A DNA stretch of 64,000 nt from Pantoea cypripedii (lineage in GTDB: Bacteria > Pseudomonadota > Gammaproteobacteria > Enterobacterales > Enterobacteriaceae), in contig NZ_CP024768.1 in the NCBI RefSeq assembly GCF_011395035.1, forward strand, positions 406,586-470,585, in the 5' to 3' direction. Shown piece after piece: positions 8,165-16,222 of the stretch. Under the pieces are notes generated by a model. That model saw nothing but the letters and a program-made list of their open reading frames with translations, did no database searches and was not told the DNA's origin. The stretch's first letter is position 1; each line of letters opens with the position of its first letter. The translations under genes and the position numbers were made by a program.

Positions 8165-8932
8165 TCACCCCACCACCTCCGCCGCCGGGGCCACCTGGTG
8201 GCCGTTGGCCTCCACTTCGCTGCGCACGATGCTGGCGAGCGCCAGTGAACCGGGGGTATCGCTGTGGACCAGAATCGAGCGGGCGCGCACTGCCAGTTCT
8301 TCTCCCTCGATGGTGGTGACGGTGCCCTGTTGCAGAAACTGCCGCACCCTGGCGCGCAGCGCGCCTTCCTCGTTAATCACCGCACCTGCCACACCGCGTG
8401 GCACCAGACGACCCTGCGCATCGTAGGCGCGGTCAGCGAGAAACAGCGTCAGGGTTGTTAATCCTGCCGCCTGCGCGGCACGTTCAATAATCGTATCCGG
8501 CTGGGCAAAGATAATCAGCGAGCTGTCGATGCGTGCCACCCACGCCATCACCTGCTGCGCCAGCTTTTCGTCGCGATTGATGATATTACCCATCGCAGCA
8601 TGGAAGCTTAAGTGCGCGACTTTTGTCCCTTCGGCACGCGTTATCGCCATCAATGCACCTAACTGATACGCCACCTGCTGACAGATCTCGTCAGCGGAAA
8701 AAGGCAACTCACGACGGCCAAATCCCTGACGATCCGGCAGGCCGGGATGAGCGCCAATACCGACACCATGTTGCTTTGCCAGCCGTACCATTTTGGTCAT
8801 GATCGCCGGATCGCCAGCATGAAAACCGCAGGCGATATTAGCCGATGACACCACCTGCATCAGCGCGGCATCATCACACAGCTGATAAACGCCGAAGCCT
8901 TCTCCCATATCGGAATTAACATCAATCTTCAT
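8165..8932 (-). CDS. pxpA: 5-oxoprolinase subunit PxpA (LamB/YcsF family)
   Basis: A 255-residue LamB/YcsF protein, the normal size. It begins with the characteristic MKIDVNSDMGEGFG and continues with ANIACGFHAGDPAIM and GAHPGLPDRQGFGRR. With PxpB and PxpC it forms the ATP-dependent prokaryotic 5-oxoprolinase, which opens 5-oxo-L-proline to L-glutamate in the cytosol. The gene order pxpB-pxpC-pxpA matches E. coli ybgJKL. Here an ABC binding-protein gene leads the operon, so scavenged 5-oxoproline or a related compound may be the imported substrate. Confidence 0.93.
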   Translation of the reverse strand: MKIDVNSDMGEGFGVYQLCDDAALMQVVSSANIACGFHAGDPAIMTKMVRLAKQHGVGIGAHPGLPDRQGFGRRELPFSADEICQQVAYQLGALMAITRAEGTKVAHLSFHAAMGNIINRDEKLAQQVMAWVARIDSSLIIFAQPDTIIERAAQAAGLTTLTLFLADRAYDAQGRLVPRGVAGAVINEEGALRARVRQFLQQGTVTTIEGEELAVRARSILVHSDTPGSLALASIVRSEVEANGHQVAPAAEVVG

Positions 8933-8953
8933 CGTATCGGATCCTTGCTCTGG

Positions 8954-9940
8954 TTAAACGCTGATGGCCTTACGCATCGGCAGACAGCTCAGGCGCAGCC
9001 GGGTGAGCCAGTGCGCGACTTCCTGCTCAATGGCGATGGCCTCGCGTACATCGCTTTTCACTAACTGGATCGACTGGCCCGGCAGCACCTGGCCGAGTCG
9101 CCATAGATCCTGCTCGATCACCCCGGCGATCTTGGGATAGCCACCCGCGGTGTTGGCATCGCTCAGCTGGATGATCGGTTCGCCTGCCGGCGGCACCTGC
9201 ACGATGCCGGGGATCAGTCCGTAAGATCGCATCTCCACCGTTTGTGACGGGAAGATCGGATCCCCCGCCAGCCGGTAACCGGTGCGGTTGCTTTGGTTGG
9301 AGATCTGCCAGGATTGCTGCCAGAAACGAGCGGCATCAGCGGCAAACAGGTGATACTCCCCGGACGGAATGGCACGCAGCTGGATCTCACCCGCACTGTT
9401 GCGTGGAAACAGCGAGCGCAGTGCGCTTTCCGGCGGTTCAATACCGATGCCGGAAGTGGGCAGGGCCGGGCCACTGGCGGCACCGAGCGGCAGGCGGTCA
9501 CCGCGCTGCAACGCCCGGCCATGATGTCCGCCGAACGCGCCACGTAGCGCAGTGCTGCGTGAATCCAGCACCACGGGCACGTCAATGCCACCATCGATGC
9601 ACAGATAAGCGCGTGCGCCGCTGCGCGGGTAACGCAATTCCAGCACCTGTCCGGTTTTCACGCCGCAGCCCCACCAGGGGGGCAGCGGATGGCCATCCAG
9701 CGTGGCGCGGCAGTCGGCACCGGTCACGGCGATGCTGGTGCCCTGTAAAAAGCGCACGCGAAACGGAAACAGCTGAACCTCAATCGCCGCCGCGTTCTCG
9801 TCGTTGCCGAGCAGCAGATTACCCGCGCGCAGCGCCAGCGGGTCCATCACGCCGCTGACCGAGACGCCCATATGGCGGTAATTGAAGCGACCTAAATCCT
9901 GCACCGTATTCAGCGCGCCGCTCTGTTCAATCTCAATCAC
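8954..9940 (-). CDS. pxpC: 5-oxoprolinase subunit PxpC (KipA family)
   Basis: A 328-residue biotin-dependent-carboxyltransferase-family protein. The N-terminus MIEIEQSGALNTVQDLGRF and the SGVMDPLALRAGN segment are typical of KipA/PxpC. Its start overlaps the end of pxpB by 4 bp, giving coupled synthesis of the two subunits, which act as a complex. It ends 21 bp before pxpA. The family is related to the carboxyltransferase half of urea amidolyase, which makes the nearby biotin-carrier-like gene noteworthy. Confidence 0.93.
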   Translation of the reverse strand: MIEIEQSGALNTVQDLGRFNYRHMGVSVSGVMDPLALRAGNLLLGNDENAAAIEVQLFPFRVRFLQGTSIAVTGADCRATLDGHPLPPWWGCGVKTGQVLELRYPRSGARAYLCIDGGIDVPVVLDSRSTALRGAFGGHHGRALQRGDRLPLGAASGPALPTSGIGIEPPESALRSLFPRNSAGEIQLRAIPSGEYHLFAADAARFWQQSWQISNQSNRTGYRLAGDPIFPSQTVEMRSYGLIPGIVQVPPAGEPIIQLSDANTAGGYPKIAGVIEQDLWRLGQVLPGQSIQLVKSDVREAIAIEQEVAHWLTRLRLSCLPMRKAISV

Positions 9941-10647
9941 AGCTCAATCCTCTGCGGCAGAAAGCGGATACGGTCGCCAGGTGCCATCAGCGCCGGGGGA
10001 TCCGCCAGCGGATCAAACACCTCCAGCTCGGCATAACCGATAGCGTTCCAGCCGTTCGGCCCGGTCAGCGCTGATACGCCCGCCTGTGCGCCACCGATGG
10101 TGACGGTGCCTTTCAGCATGCTGAGAGAGGGGACTTTTTTACGTGGCGTTGCCAGCTGTGGATCCAGTCCGTGCAGATAGCCAAAGCCGGGGGCGCTGCC
10201 GAGGGCAAACACCGTGTATTCGCTTTGATGATGGCGACGTACCACTTCGCGCGCGCTGAAACCGGTATGGCGGCAAACCGCATCGAGATCGATAGCCTGT
10301 TCCCCGCCGTAATCCACCGGAATTTCGATCAGCTTGCCCTGGGGATGAACGGCCTGCGCCTGTTCCCAGGCCGTATGCAGCCGGGCGCGCACCAGGGTTT
10401 CATCTGCCGGGATATGACGAAACAGCACCAGCAGATTAGTGACGCCGGGGATCAGCGCTTCTACTTCGTCATCGCCCGCCAGCAGGCGCGCCAGCGACCA
10501 GATGCGACGCTGTGAGGGCAAATCAAACCCTCCCGGCGCTTCCACCAGCCAGGCACGCGCGCCAATGGTGGAGAGGGTGAGCATGGCGCTACCCACCAGC
10601 GCGGGGGCGCTGGCAGGCTGGATATCAGTGTGCGACATCACGGGCAT
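9937..10647 (-). CDS. pxpB: 5-oxoprolinase subunit PxpB (KipI family)
   Basis: A 236-residue KipI/PxpB protein. The diagnostic segment is FALGSAPGFGYLHGLDPQLATPRK, seen as APGFGYL then ATPRKKVP, followed by GTVTIGGAQAGV and TGPNGWNAIG. In the PxpABC complex it supplies the KipI-like part of the ATP-dependent 5-oxoprolinase. It starts only 3 bp after the stop of the ABC binding-protein gene, with GGA from the end of that gene as the likely ribosome site, so transport and catabolism are tightly coupled. An ATG three codons further in is a possible alternative start. Confidence 0.93.
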   Translation of the reverse strand: MPVMSHTDIQPASAPALVGSAMLTLSTIGARAWLVEAPGGFDLPSQRRIWSLARLLAGDDEVEALIPGVTNLLVLFRHIPADETLVRARLHTAWEQAQAVHPQGKLIEIPVDYGGEQAIDLDAVCRHTGFSAREVVRRHHQSEYTVFALGSAPGFGYLHGLDPQLATPRKKVPSLSMLKGTVTIGGAQAGVSALTGPNGWNAIGYAELEVFDPLADPPALMAPGDRIRFLPQRIEL

Positions 10648-10650
10648 GGG

Positions 10651-11490
10651 TTATTCCAGCGGTTCGAATTTCAGACTGGCGAGCGGCTGTACGCGCTCTT
10701 CACGCACCATTTTGTATTCGGTCTTCGGCCCAATCCAGGTATCCCAGATTTTGTCGATGGTGCCGTCATCGTCCATCGCCTTCAGGCCGCTGTTCACGCT
10801 GGCCAGCAGGGCAGGCTCATCACGCTTCATCCCGATGCCAATCGGTTCCAGCGCCATCGGTTCTTTGATCATCGCGAGGTCGATACCGTCTTTTTTCGCC
10901 TGGGTGATCATCTTGACGCCGGTCATGGTGTTGGTGACAAAGCCCAGCGCCTTGTTCTGCTCAACGGCCAGGAAGGCGGAGGCAGTGTCCTGGAAAGTCA
11001 CCGCTTTTGCCCCTTTCAGGTAGATCGACTGTTCCGAGGTGGTGCCTTTGGTGGCACTGATGCGCTTGCCTTTGAAGTAGCTGAGGGGTTTGTCAGCCAG
11101 CGGCGCTTTCACCAGCAGCATCTCTTTGGCGACGTAGTAGGGGTCGCTGAACTGGATCTGGCTGCCGCGGGTTTTGGTGTAGGCGAGGTTGGCGATCAAC
11201 ACATCGGCACGGCCGGTGGCGATCACCGCGATACGCGCTTCTACCGAGGTCGGCACCAGCGTGGCTTTAACGCCCATCTGTTTAGCCAGCGCATGGCACA
11301 AATCCACATCCATGCCCGCCAGCTGACGGGTTTGCGGATCCGGCGAGGAGAAGGGCGGCACATCGGAATACACCGCGCATTTGAGTTCGCCGCTCGATTT
11401 AATGTTTGTCATCAGATCGGCATGGGCGGCAGTGATAGCCAGCAGCGGCAGCAGCGCCAGCCCAATGGTGGTACGTCTTTTCATGGTCAT
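10651..11490 (-). CDS. Periplasmic amino-acid-binding protein of an ABC transporter (SBP family 3)
   Basis: A 279-residue solute-binding protein with a clear signal peptide (basic MTMKRR, hydrophobic core, likely cleavage after AHA). The mature part shows the family-3 pattern: GELKCAVYSDVPPFSS, GMDVDLCHALAKQMG, RADVLIANLAYT, then GTTSEQ and a late WIGPKTEYKM. GAGGGG lies six bases before the ATG at 11490. It heads the pxpBCA operon. No permease or ATPase is next to it; the nearest co-directional set is at 1811-4014, and the two parts together would make a complete importer. Two Nac-type sites lie 109-149 bp upstream. Confidence 0.9.
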   Translation of the reverse strand: MTMKRRTTIGLALLPLLAITAAHADLMTNIKSSGELKCAVYSDVPPFSSPDPQTRQLAGMDVDLCHALAKQMGVKATLVPTSVEARIAVIATGRADVLIANLAYTKTRGSQIQFSDPYYVAKEMLLVKAPLADKPLSYFKGKRISATKGTTSEQSIYLKGAKAVTFQDTASAFLAVEQNKALGFVTNTMTGVKMITQAKKDGIDLAMIKEPMALEPIGIGMKRDEPALLASVNSGLKAMDDDGTIDKIWDTWIGPKTEYKMVREERVQPLASLKFEPLE

Positions 11491-11598
11491 GTTATGCCCC
11501 TCAATGATGGTTATCGCGGCCGCGCCGGGAAATTGACACTTTTCCCGGACTATATCGGCTTTGTTTTAAGGCGAATAAGAGGGAAACCCTGTCGCGCA

Positions 11599-11639
11599 AT
11601 AGCGAAATGCTATGACTGACGACGATAAGTTATTGCTAT
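11599..11639. promoter_or_regulatory. Two candidate Nac-type operators (sites 3 and 4)
   Basis: Two ATA-N9-TAT matches lie at 11599-11613 (ATAGCGAAATGCTAT) and 11625-11639 (ATAAGTTATTGCTAT), with centres 26 bp apart. They stand in the gap between the divergent binding-protein operon (start 11490) and the EamA gene (start 11744). Paired half-site spacing is usual for LysR tetramers. The remaining spacer shows no other feature. Confidence 0.45.
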
Positions 11640-11743
11640 TCAGGCAGAACAAAAAAGTGTTATCGCGCGCCGCATTCTCTCCCTAACGTAGGCACGTTGT
11701 CCTGCCGGCAGGTGACTGGCAGAGAGAGAGTAAGGTTAACGCA

Positions 11744-12649
11744 ATGAATGCCAGATTAGGCGTATTACTGAAGATAATGGCGGCGCTGTGTTCCACCCTG
11801 ATGCTGGCGTGCGTGAAGGGACTGAACGGCACCATTCCCACCGGTGAAGTGATTTTTTTCCGCAGTTTTGTGGCGCTGTTTCCGCTGCTGCTATGGCTGA
11901 AAATTCAGGGGGAGGTGCTGGCAAGCCTGAAGACCCGTAATCTGTTCGGCCATTTGATTCGTGGCTTTTCTGGCACCGGTGGCATGTACTTCAACTATCT
12001 GGCGCTGGTTTATATCTCGCTGGCCGATGCCACGGCGCTCAGCTATGCGGCACCGTTATTTACGGTGATCATGGCGGCGTTGCTGCTGAAAGAGCGGGTA
12101 CGGGCTTCGCGCTGGCTGGCGGTGGTGGTGGGTCTTTCCGGCATTCTGATGATGTTATCTTCCAAACTGACCCTGTTTTCCGGCAGCGTTGCCCACGCCA
12201 GTGCCGGAGTGGGTGTGCTGTGCGCCCTGGTTGCTGCCTTTTGTACTGCCATCTCTAACGTGCAAATTCGTTTCCTCAACGGTATCGAAAAGCCGGGCGC
12301 GATTGTGTTCTATTTTTCGCTGATGACAACGGCGATCGGCCTTGCCACTGCGCTATTTGGCTGGGCGATGCCCAACGGCACGCAGCTGTTGCTGCTGATT
12401 GGCTGCGGGTTGTTTGGCGGTATGGCACAGATTCTGGTGACGCTGAGCCTGCGCTATGCTGATGCCTCCCTGCTGGCTCCGTTTGATTACACCACCCTGG
12501 TGTGGTCGATGGTAATTGGTTATCTGTTCCTCGACAGCCTGCCAGGAGAGAACACGCTGATGGGCGCATCGATTGTGGCGCTGGCAGGGATTTTTGCCGT
12601 CTGGCGCGAGCAGCGTCAGCGGAAACAGCTAGTGAGCACCACATCATAA
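11744..12649 (+). CDS. EamA/DMT-family transporter
   Basis: A 301-residue inner-membrane protein with about ten hydrophobic segments arranged as two EamA repeats (residues about 8-140 and 155-290), each ending in a long helix such as LSYAAPLFTVIMAALLL. Proteins of this drug/metabolite superfamily export or exchange amino acids, nucleosides or metabolites. The substrate cannot be told. It is divergent from the amino-acid-binding-protein operon and might share its control region. No terminator other than the repeat at 12661-12720 follows it. Confidence 0.85.
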   Translation: MNARLGVLLKIMAALCSTLMLACVKGLNGTIPTGEVIFFRSFVALFPLLLWLKIQGEVLASLKTRNLFGHLIRGFSGTGGMYFNYLALVYISLADATALSYAAPLFTVIMAALLLKERVRASRWLAVVVGLSGILMMLSSKLTLFSGSVAHASAGVGVLCALVAAFCTAISNVQIRFLNGIEKPGAIVFYFSLMTTAIGLATALFGWAMPNGTQLLLLIGCGLFGGMAQILVTLSLRYADASLLAPFDYTTLVWSMVIGYLFLDSLPGENTLMGASIVALAGIFAVWREQRQRKQLVSTTS

Positions 12650-12660
12650 ATTCTGCGTGT

Positions 12661-12720
12661 TGTAGCGGCGCGATTTATCGCGCGGGTTTTAAAAGACGCG
12701 TGATAAATCGCGCCGCTACA
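12661..12720. repeat. Complete family A palindromic element
   Basis: A plus-orientation half (GCGGCGCGATTTATCGCGC, then GGGTTTT) at 12662-12690 is followed at once by a minus-orientation half ending GCCGCTACA at 12720, giving a 60-bp inverted repeat. It lies between the 3' ends of convergent genes, where it could act as a bidirectional terminator. Confidence 0.85.
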
Positions 12721-12733
12721 GGAGGCAGATCGT

Positions 12734-13429
12734 TTAACGATAAATATCGTCGATAATTTCCACCTTTTTCTGACGCAGCGTGTCATCCAGCCAGCCACGC
12801 TCCAGCGAGCCGGTTTTCGCCAGTTCGAAGTTGTGCTCATCCACCTGCAAATACGCCAGTGCATCCTCCAGAATGCGCGCCGCATCCTGGCGGGGAATAA
12901 CAATCACGCCGTCGGTATCGCCGAGGATAATATCGCCCGGCGCGACATGGATTTTGCCACAGGCAATCGGCACGTTGATTTCGCCCGGACCATCTTTAAA
13001 CGGGCCACCCGGCGTCACGCCTGCGGCGTAGATCGGGAAATCCATGCGCGATAAGCCATCGATATCGCGCACCGGCCCATCCAGCACAATGCCCTCCATG
13101 CCGCGCTGTCTGGCATAAGTCGCCATCACTTCACCCATCAGCGATTGGCTGCGGTCGCCTTCATTCGACAGGATAATCACATCGTTGCGACCGGCGATAT
13201 CCATGGCTTTATGCAGCATCAGGTTATCGCCCGAACGCGCCTTCACTGTGACCGCGAGGCCGCACATAATCGGTTGCTGCGGCGCGGTTTTCAGACTGAT
13301 CTCTGCCGAGAGTGCGGGCAGGCGGCTCATGCAATCCGCCACTACTGCTGCGGGCAGGGTACGGAACGCTTCCAGCAGCGGCTCGGCATCATTCGGGCGG
13401 TGTAAATAAATACGGTTTCCTGCGGTCAT
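12734..13429 (-). CDS. RraA-like family protein (possible HMG/CHA aldolase)
   Basis: A 231-residue protein of the RraA/HMG-aldolase fold. Seen are the substrate-loop MGEVMATYARQRGMEG, the metal-proximal VRDIDGL, and GDIILGDTDGVIVIP. In true RraA these proteins bind RNase E; in catabolic relatives they cleave 4-hydroxy-4-methyl-2-oxoglutarate or 4-carboxy-4-hydroxy-2-oxoadipate to pyruvate, or decarboxylate oxaloacetate. The protein is longer than RraA (about 160 aa), and it lies 11 bp after a metabolite/H+ symporter gene, so the catabolic role is favoured. The substrate is not known. Confidence 0.8.
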   Translation of the reverse strand: MTAGNRIYLHRPNDAEPLLEAFRTLPAAVVADCMSRLPALSAEISLKTAPQQPIMCGLAVTVKARSGDNLMLHKAMDIAGRNDVIILSNEGDRSQSLMGEVMATYARQRGMEGIVLDGPVRDIDGLSRMDFPIYAAGVTPGGPFKDGPGEINVPIACGKIHVAPGDIILGDTDGVIVIPRQDAARILEDALAYLQVDEHNFELAKTGSLERGWLDDTLRQKKVEIIDDIYR

Positions 13430-13440
13430 AGGTTCTCCTT

Positions 13441-14952
13441 TCAGGGTTTGCCTGAGTTAATTGGGGTAAGGGGCTGAGCAGCACGTTCTTCACGCGTGAA
13501 CGCGCCAGCAAGTGGGGTGCCATCGACGGTGTCGTAGTGGCGCACGGCCTGCGGTTTTAGCCAGCGCTGCACGCGAGAGGGCATATCAAAACCAATCAGC
13601 AGCATCACCACGAACGTCAGGCCGAAGGACAGACCGCCAAGGGCGCTGCCGAGAGAAGCATGCTGGGCGATCAGCGCCCCCAGCACCGGTGCCAGCGCCC
13701 CGCCGAGTGAGCCGATGTTGTAAATAAAGCTGAGGTTGGCGGCGCGTTGTTCGGTATCGAAGTAGCCGCTGATCATCTTCGCCAGCAGGCCACCGACCCC
13801 CTGGCTAAACAGTTGTTGCAGGAAGATCAACAGGCACAGCAGCCAGACACTGGAGCCGTTAAGCATAAACACCGGGATGATGATCATCTGGGCAATCAGC
13901 AGGCTAAGCACATAGGTTTTACGGGTGCCGATGCGGTCAGCGGCAATGCCCGCCATGCAACAACCGAGGCCCATACCGAAGCGGCTGAAGGAGAACACCA
14001 GTGCCACCACCTCCGGCGAGTAATGCAACTCGGTTTTCAGGTAGGTTGGCAGCAGCGCGTGGATTGGCCAACCGTAGAGAAAGACGCAGACGATGGTGAC
14101 GGTGAGCATCAGGCTGGTGGGCCAGCGATCTCCGCCGCTTTGTATCAGAAAGCGGATAAAGATCGCGGCGGTGATGACAGCCAGCACCGCCGTCATCAGC
14201 CCGGAAGTCTGATGATCAAAACAGAAGTAGAGCGACGCGGCAGCCAGTAAACCCAGCAGCAGGTTGAGGGTATTACGCAGGCGATTTGGCCCGCGAAACA
14301 GGGTATCGATCATGGTTTCTGCGGGTTTTGCCGCTTTGGCTTTGGCCGCCGCCCACTCTTCGGCTTCCGGGATGGCCCGGCGCAGCCACAGGGCATAGAA
14401 CACCGGGATAATGCCGAGGTAAAATAACGAGCGCCAGCCCCACAGCGGCACCACCCAGCTGTAAGCCAGCACCGACAGAATCGCCCCGGCTGAAAAGCCG
14501 GAATTGAGGAAGGCACTGGCTTTGTTACGCATATCTTTCGGCCAGGTTTCGATGGCATAGGCCGAGCTGGTGCCATATTCTCCGGCCATGCCAATGCCGA
14601 CCAAAACACGGGCGATAAACATCCAGGTATAGTTCGGGGCGATGCCACAGGCGAAGGTGCCACCGGCAAATAATATAATGCTGGCGATCATCGCGCTTTT
14701 ACGTCCGTATTTATCCCCCATCGCGCCGAGGGCTAATCCACCAAACCAGCGTAAAATAAAGGCGGCAGAAATTAATGCGGCGGCTTCTGCGGTGGTAACA
14801 TTAAATTCCGCCATTATTTCCGTAAGCACTAACGTAATAATGACGAAATCAAAACCATCCAGCATATAACCCATCCATGCGGCCCAGAACGCTTTCCATT
14901 GCTGGCGATTCAGCCGTTTATACCAGGGTAATAGCGTACTTTCTTCAGGCAT
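13441..14952 (-). CDS. MFS metabolite/H+ symporter (sialate/aromatic-acid type)
   Basis: A 503-residue major-facilitator protein with about 12 membrane segments. The family signature between segments 2 and 3 is visible as GAMGDKYGRKSAM, and DGFDFVI at the start of segment 1 is typical of the metabolite:H+ symporter group that includes NanT, ShiA and aromatic-acid carriers. AGGAG precedes the ATG at 14952; the frame continues upstream to 15006 without a better start. A long, mostly polar tail ends the protein. With the RraA-like gene it forms a likely two-gene operon for uptake and cleavage of an organic acid. Confidence 0.85.
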   Translation of the reverse strand: MPEESTLLPWYKRLNRQQWKAFWAAWMGYMLDGFDFVIITLVLTEIMAEFNVTTAEAAALISAAFILRWFGGLALGAMGDKYGRKSAMIASIILFAGGTFACGIAPNYTWMFIARVLVGIGMAGEYGTSSAYAIETWPKDMRNKASAFLNSGFSAGAILSVLAYSWVVPLWGWRSLFYLGIIPVFYALWLRRAIPEAEEWAAAKAKAAKPAETMIDTLFRGPNRLRNTLNLLLGLLAAASLYFCFDHQTSGLMTAVLAVITAAIFIRFLIQSGGDRWPTSLMLTVTIVCVFLYGWPIHALLPTYLKTELHYSPEVVALVFSFSRFGMGLGCCMAGIAADRIGTRKTYVLSLLIAQMIIIPVFMLNGSSVWLLCLLIFLQQLFSQGVGGLLAKMISGYFDTEQRAANLSFIYNIGSLGGALAPVLGALIAQHASLGSALGGLSFGLTFVVMLLIGFDMPSRVQRWLKPQAVRHYDTVDGTPLAGAFTREERAAQPLTPINSGKP

Positions 14953-15260
14953 GACAGGCTCCTGATACGATTTACAGGGTAAGAGAAATAAGGGGCGTGC
15001 GAGCACGTCCGGTTCAGGGTGTTTATTTTTCTGTTTGAAGAAGCCTACCGGATAAATAACGTGTTACGGATGTTGTGTTACGGCTAACAGCGGGGCGATC
15101 ACGAAATAAAATCCCGTGTTGATTTAACTCAATGATAAATAAATTTATTGGATTTTATTATGGGGGGATAATTTTATTGTATGGGGTTCTGGTATCATAG
15201 GCGCAATGAAATGGCGTCAAATCACCGTTATCCTGATTTCAGCTTGCCGCAGGGTGCATA

Positions 15261-16124
15261 ATGAAGATTGCGAAAATACTTAATAATAATGTGGCTATCG
15301 TACTGGGCGAGCAGGGCCAGGAACAGGTGGTGATGGGACGCGGGCTGGCGTTTCAAAAACGCGTGGGTGACCCGCTGGATGCGCAGTTGATTGAAAAAGT
15401 GTTTGCGCTGCAAAACCATGCGCTGACCAGTCGGCTGAGTGAGCTGCTCTCGGAGATCCCGATCGAGGTGATCACCACCACCGAATTGATCATCGCGCGC
15501 GCCAGGCAGCAACTGGGATCAGCGTTGCACGAAAGCCTGTCGATCGCCCTGTGCGATCACTGCAACTTTGCCATTGAACGCCACCGGCAAAATCTGCCGA
15601 TCCGCAATGTGTTGATCTGGGAGATCAAAACCCTGTACCCCAACGAGTATGCACTTGGGCTGGAGGCGCTGGCGATCATCGAGAAGCGTCTCGGTGAACG
15701 GCTGCCGGAGGATGAAGCGGGGTTTATCGCCATGCATCTGGTCAATGCACAGCTCGATAACGATATGTCGGATGTCGCGCATATCACGCGTTTTATGCAG
15801 GATATTTTGCAAATCGTGAGGTATCGCCTGCAGCTGGATTATCGCGTAGAAAGTCTGAGCTACAACCGTTTCGTTAACCATCTGAAATTCTTCGCGCAAC
15901 GCATGCTGGGCAAACGCGGCGTGTGCAGTGAGGATGAATCATTGCACGATGTGGTACGCGACAAGTACCCGGAAGCTTATCAATGCACCCTCAAAGTTGA
16001 TCAGCATATTCAGCAGAAATACCAGTACGCCCTGTCGAATGAGGAACGGATGTTTCTCACCATCCATATTGAGCGGGTGCGTAAAGAGACGCGTGCGTTG
16101 CAGGAAGATCCTGACGAAGCCTGA
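15261..16124 (+). CDS. bglG: BglG/LicT-family transcriptional antiterminator
   Basis: A 287-residue antiterminator: an RNA-binding CAT domain (about residues 1-60, MKIAKILNNNVAIVLGEQGQ, GRGLAFQK) and two PRD domains whose histidines are controlled by PTS phosphorylation (for example FIAMHLVNAQ and MFLTIHIERVR). In the E. coli bgl system BglG binds the RAT hairpin and prevents termination when beta-glucosides are present. Here it is encoded on the opposite strand and converges on the glucosidase gene, not as the first gene of the bgl operon, so it is expressed from its own promoter. A RAT site matching its expected target is found before bglF at 19602-19630. Confidence 0.93.
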   Translation: MKIAKILNNNVAIVLGEQGQEQVVMGRGLAFQKRVGDPLDAQLIEKVFALQNHALTSRLSELLSEIPIEVITTTELIIARARQQLGSALHESLSIALCDHCNFAIERHRQNLPIRNVLIWEIKTLYPNEYALGLEALAIIEKRLGERLPEDEAGFIAMHLVNAQLDNDMSDVAHITRFMQDILQIVRYRLQLDYRVESLSYNRFVNHLKFFAQRMLGKRGVCSEDESLHDVVRDKYPEAYQCTLKVDQHIQQKYQYALSNEERMFLTIHIERVRKETRALQEDPDEA

Positions 16125-16138
16125 ATAACGGCACGATC

Positions 16139-16210
16139 TGTAGCGGCGCGATTTATCGCGCAATCCAGTGCGCGGCACCAAAAAACCGCGCGATAAATCG
16201 CGCCGCTACA
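16139..16210. repeat. Complete family A palindromic element
   Basis: Two inverted halves (16139-16162 and 16184-16210) with the core GCGGCGCGATTTATCGCGC enclose a 20-bp centre. The element occupies the convergent gap between bglG and the phospho-beta-glucosidase gene and could terminate transcription from both sides. Confidence 0.85.
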
Positions 16211-16222
16211 CGACCAGGCGTT

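Noticed and set aside
15007..15260. A RAT/terminator in front of bglG
   Set aside because: No sequence like GGATTGTTACTG or a terminator hairpin is present in this spacer; the only RAT is before bglF.
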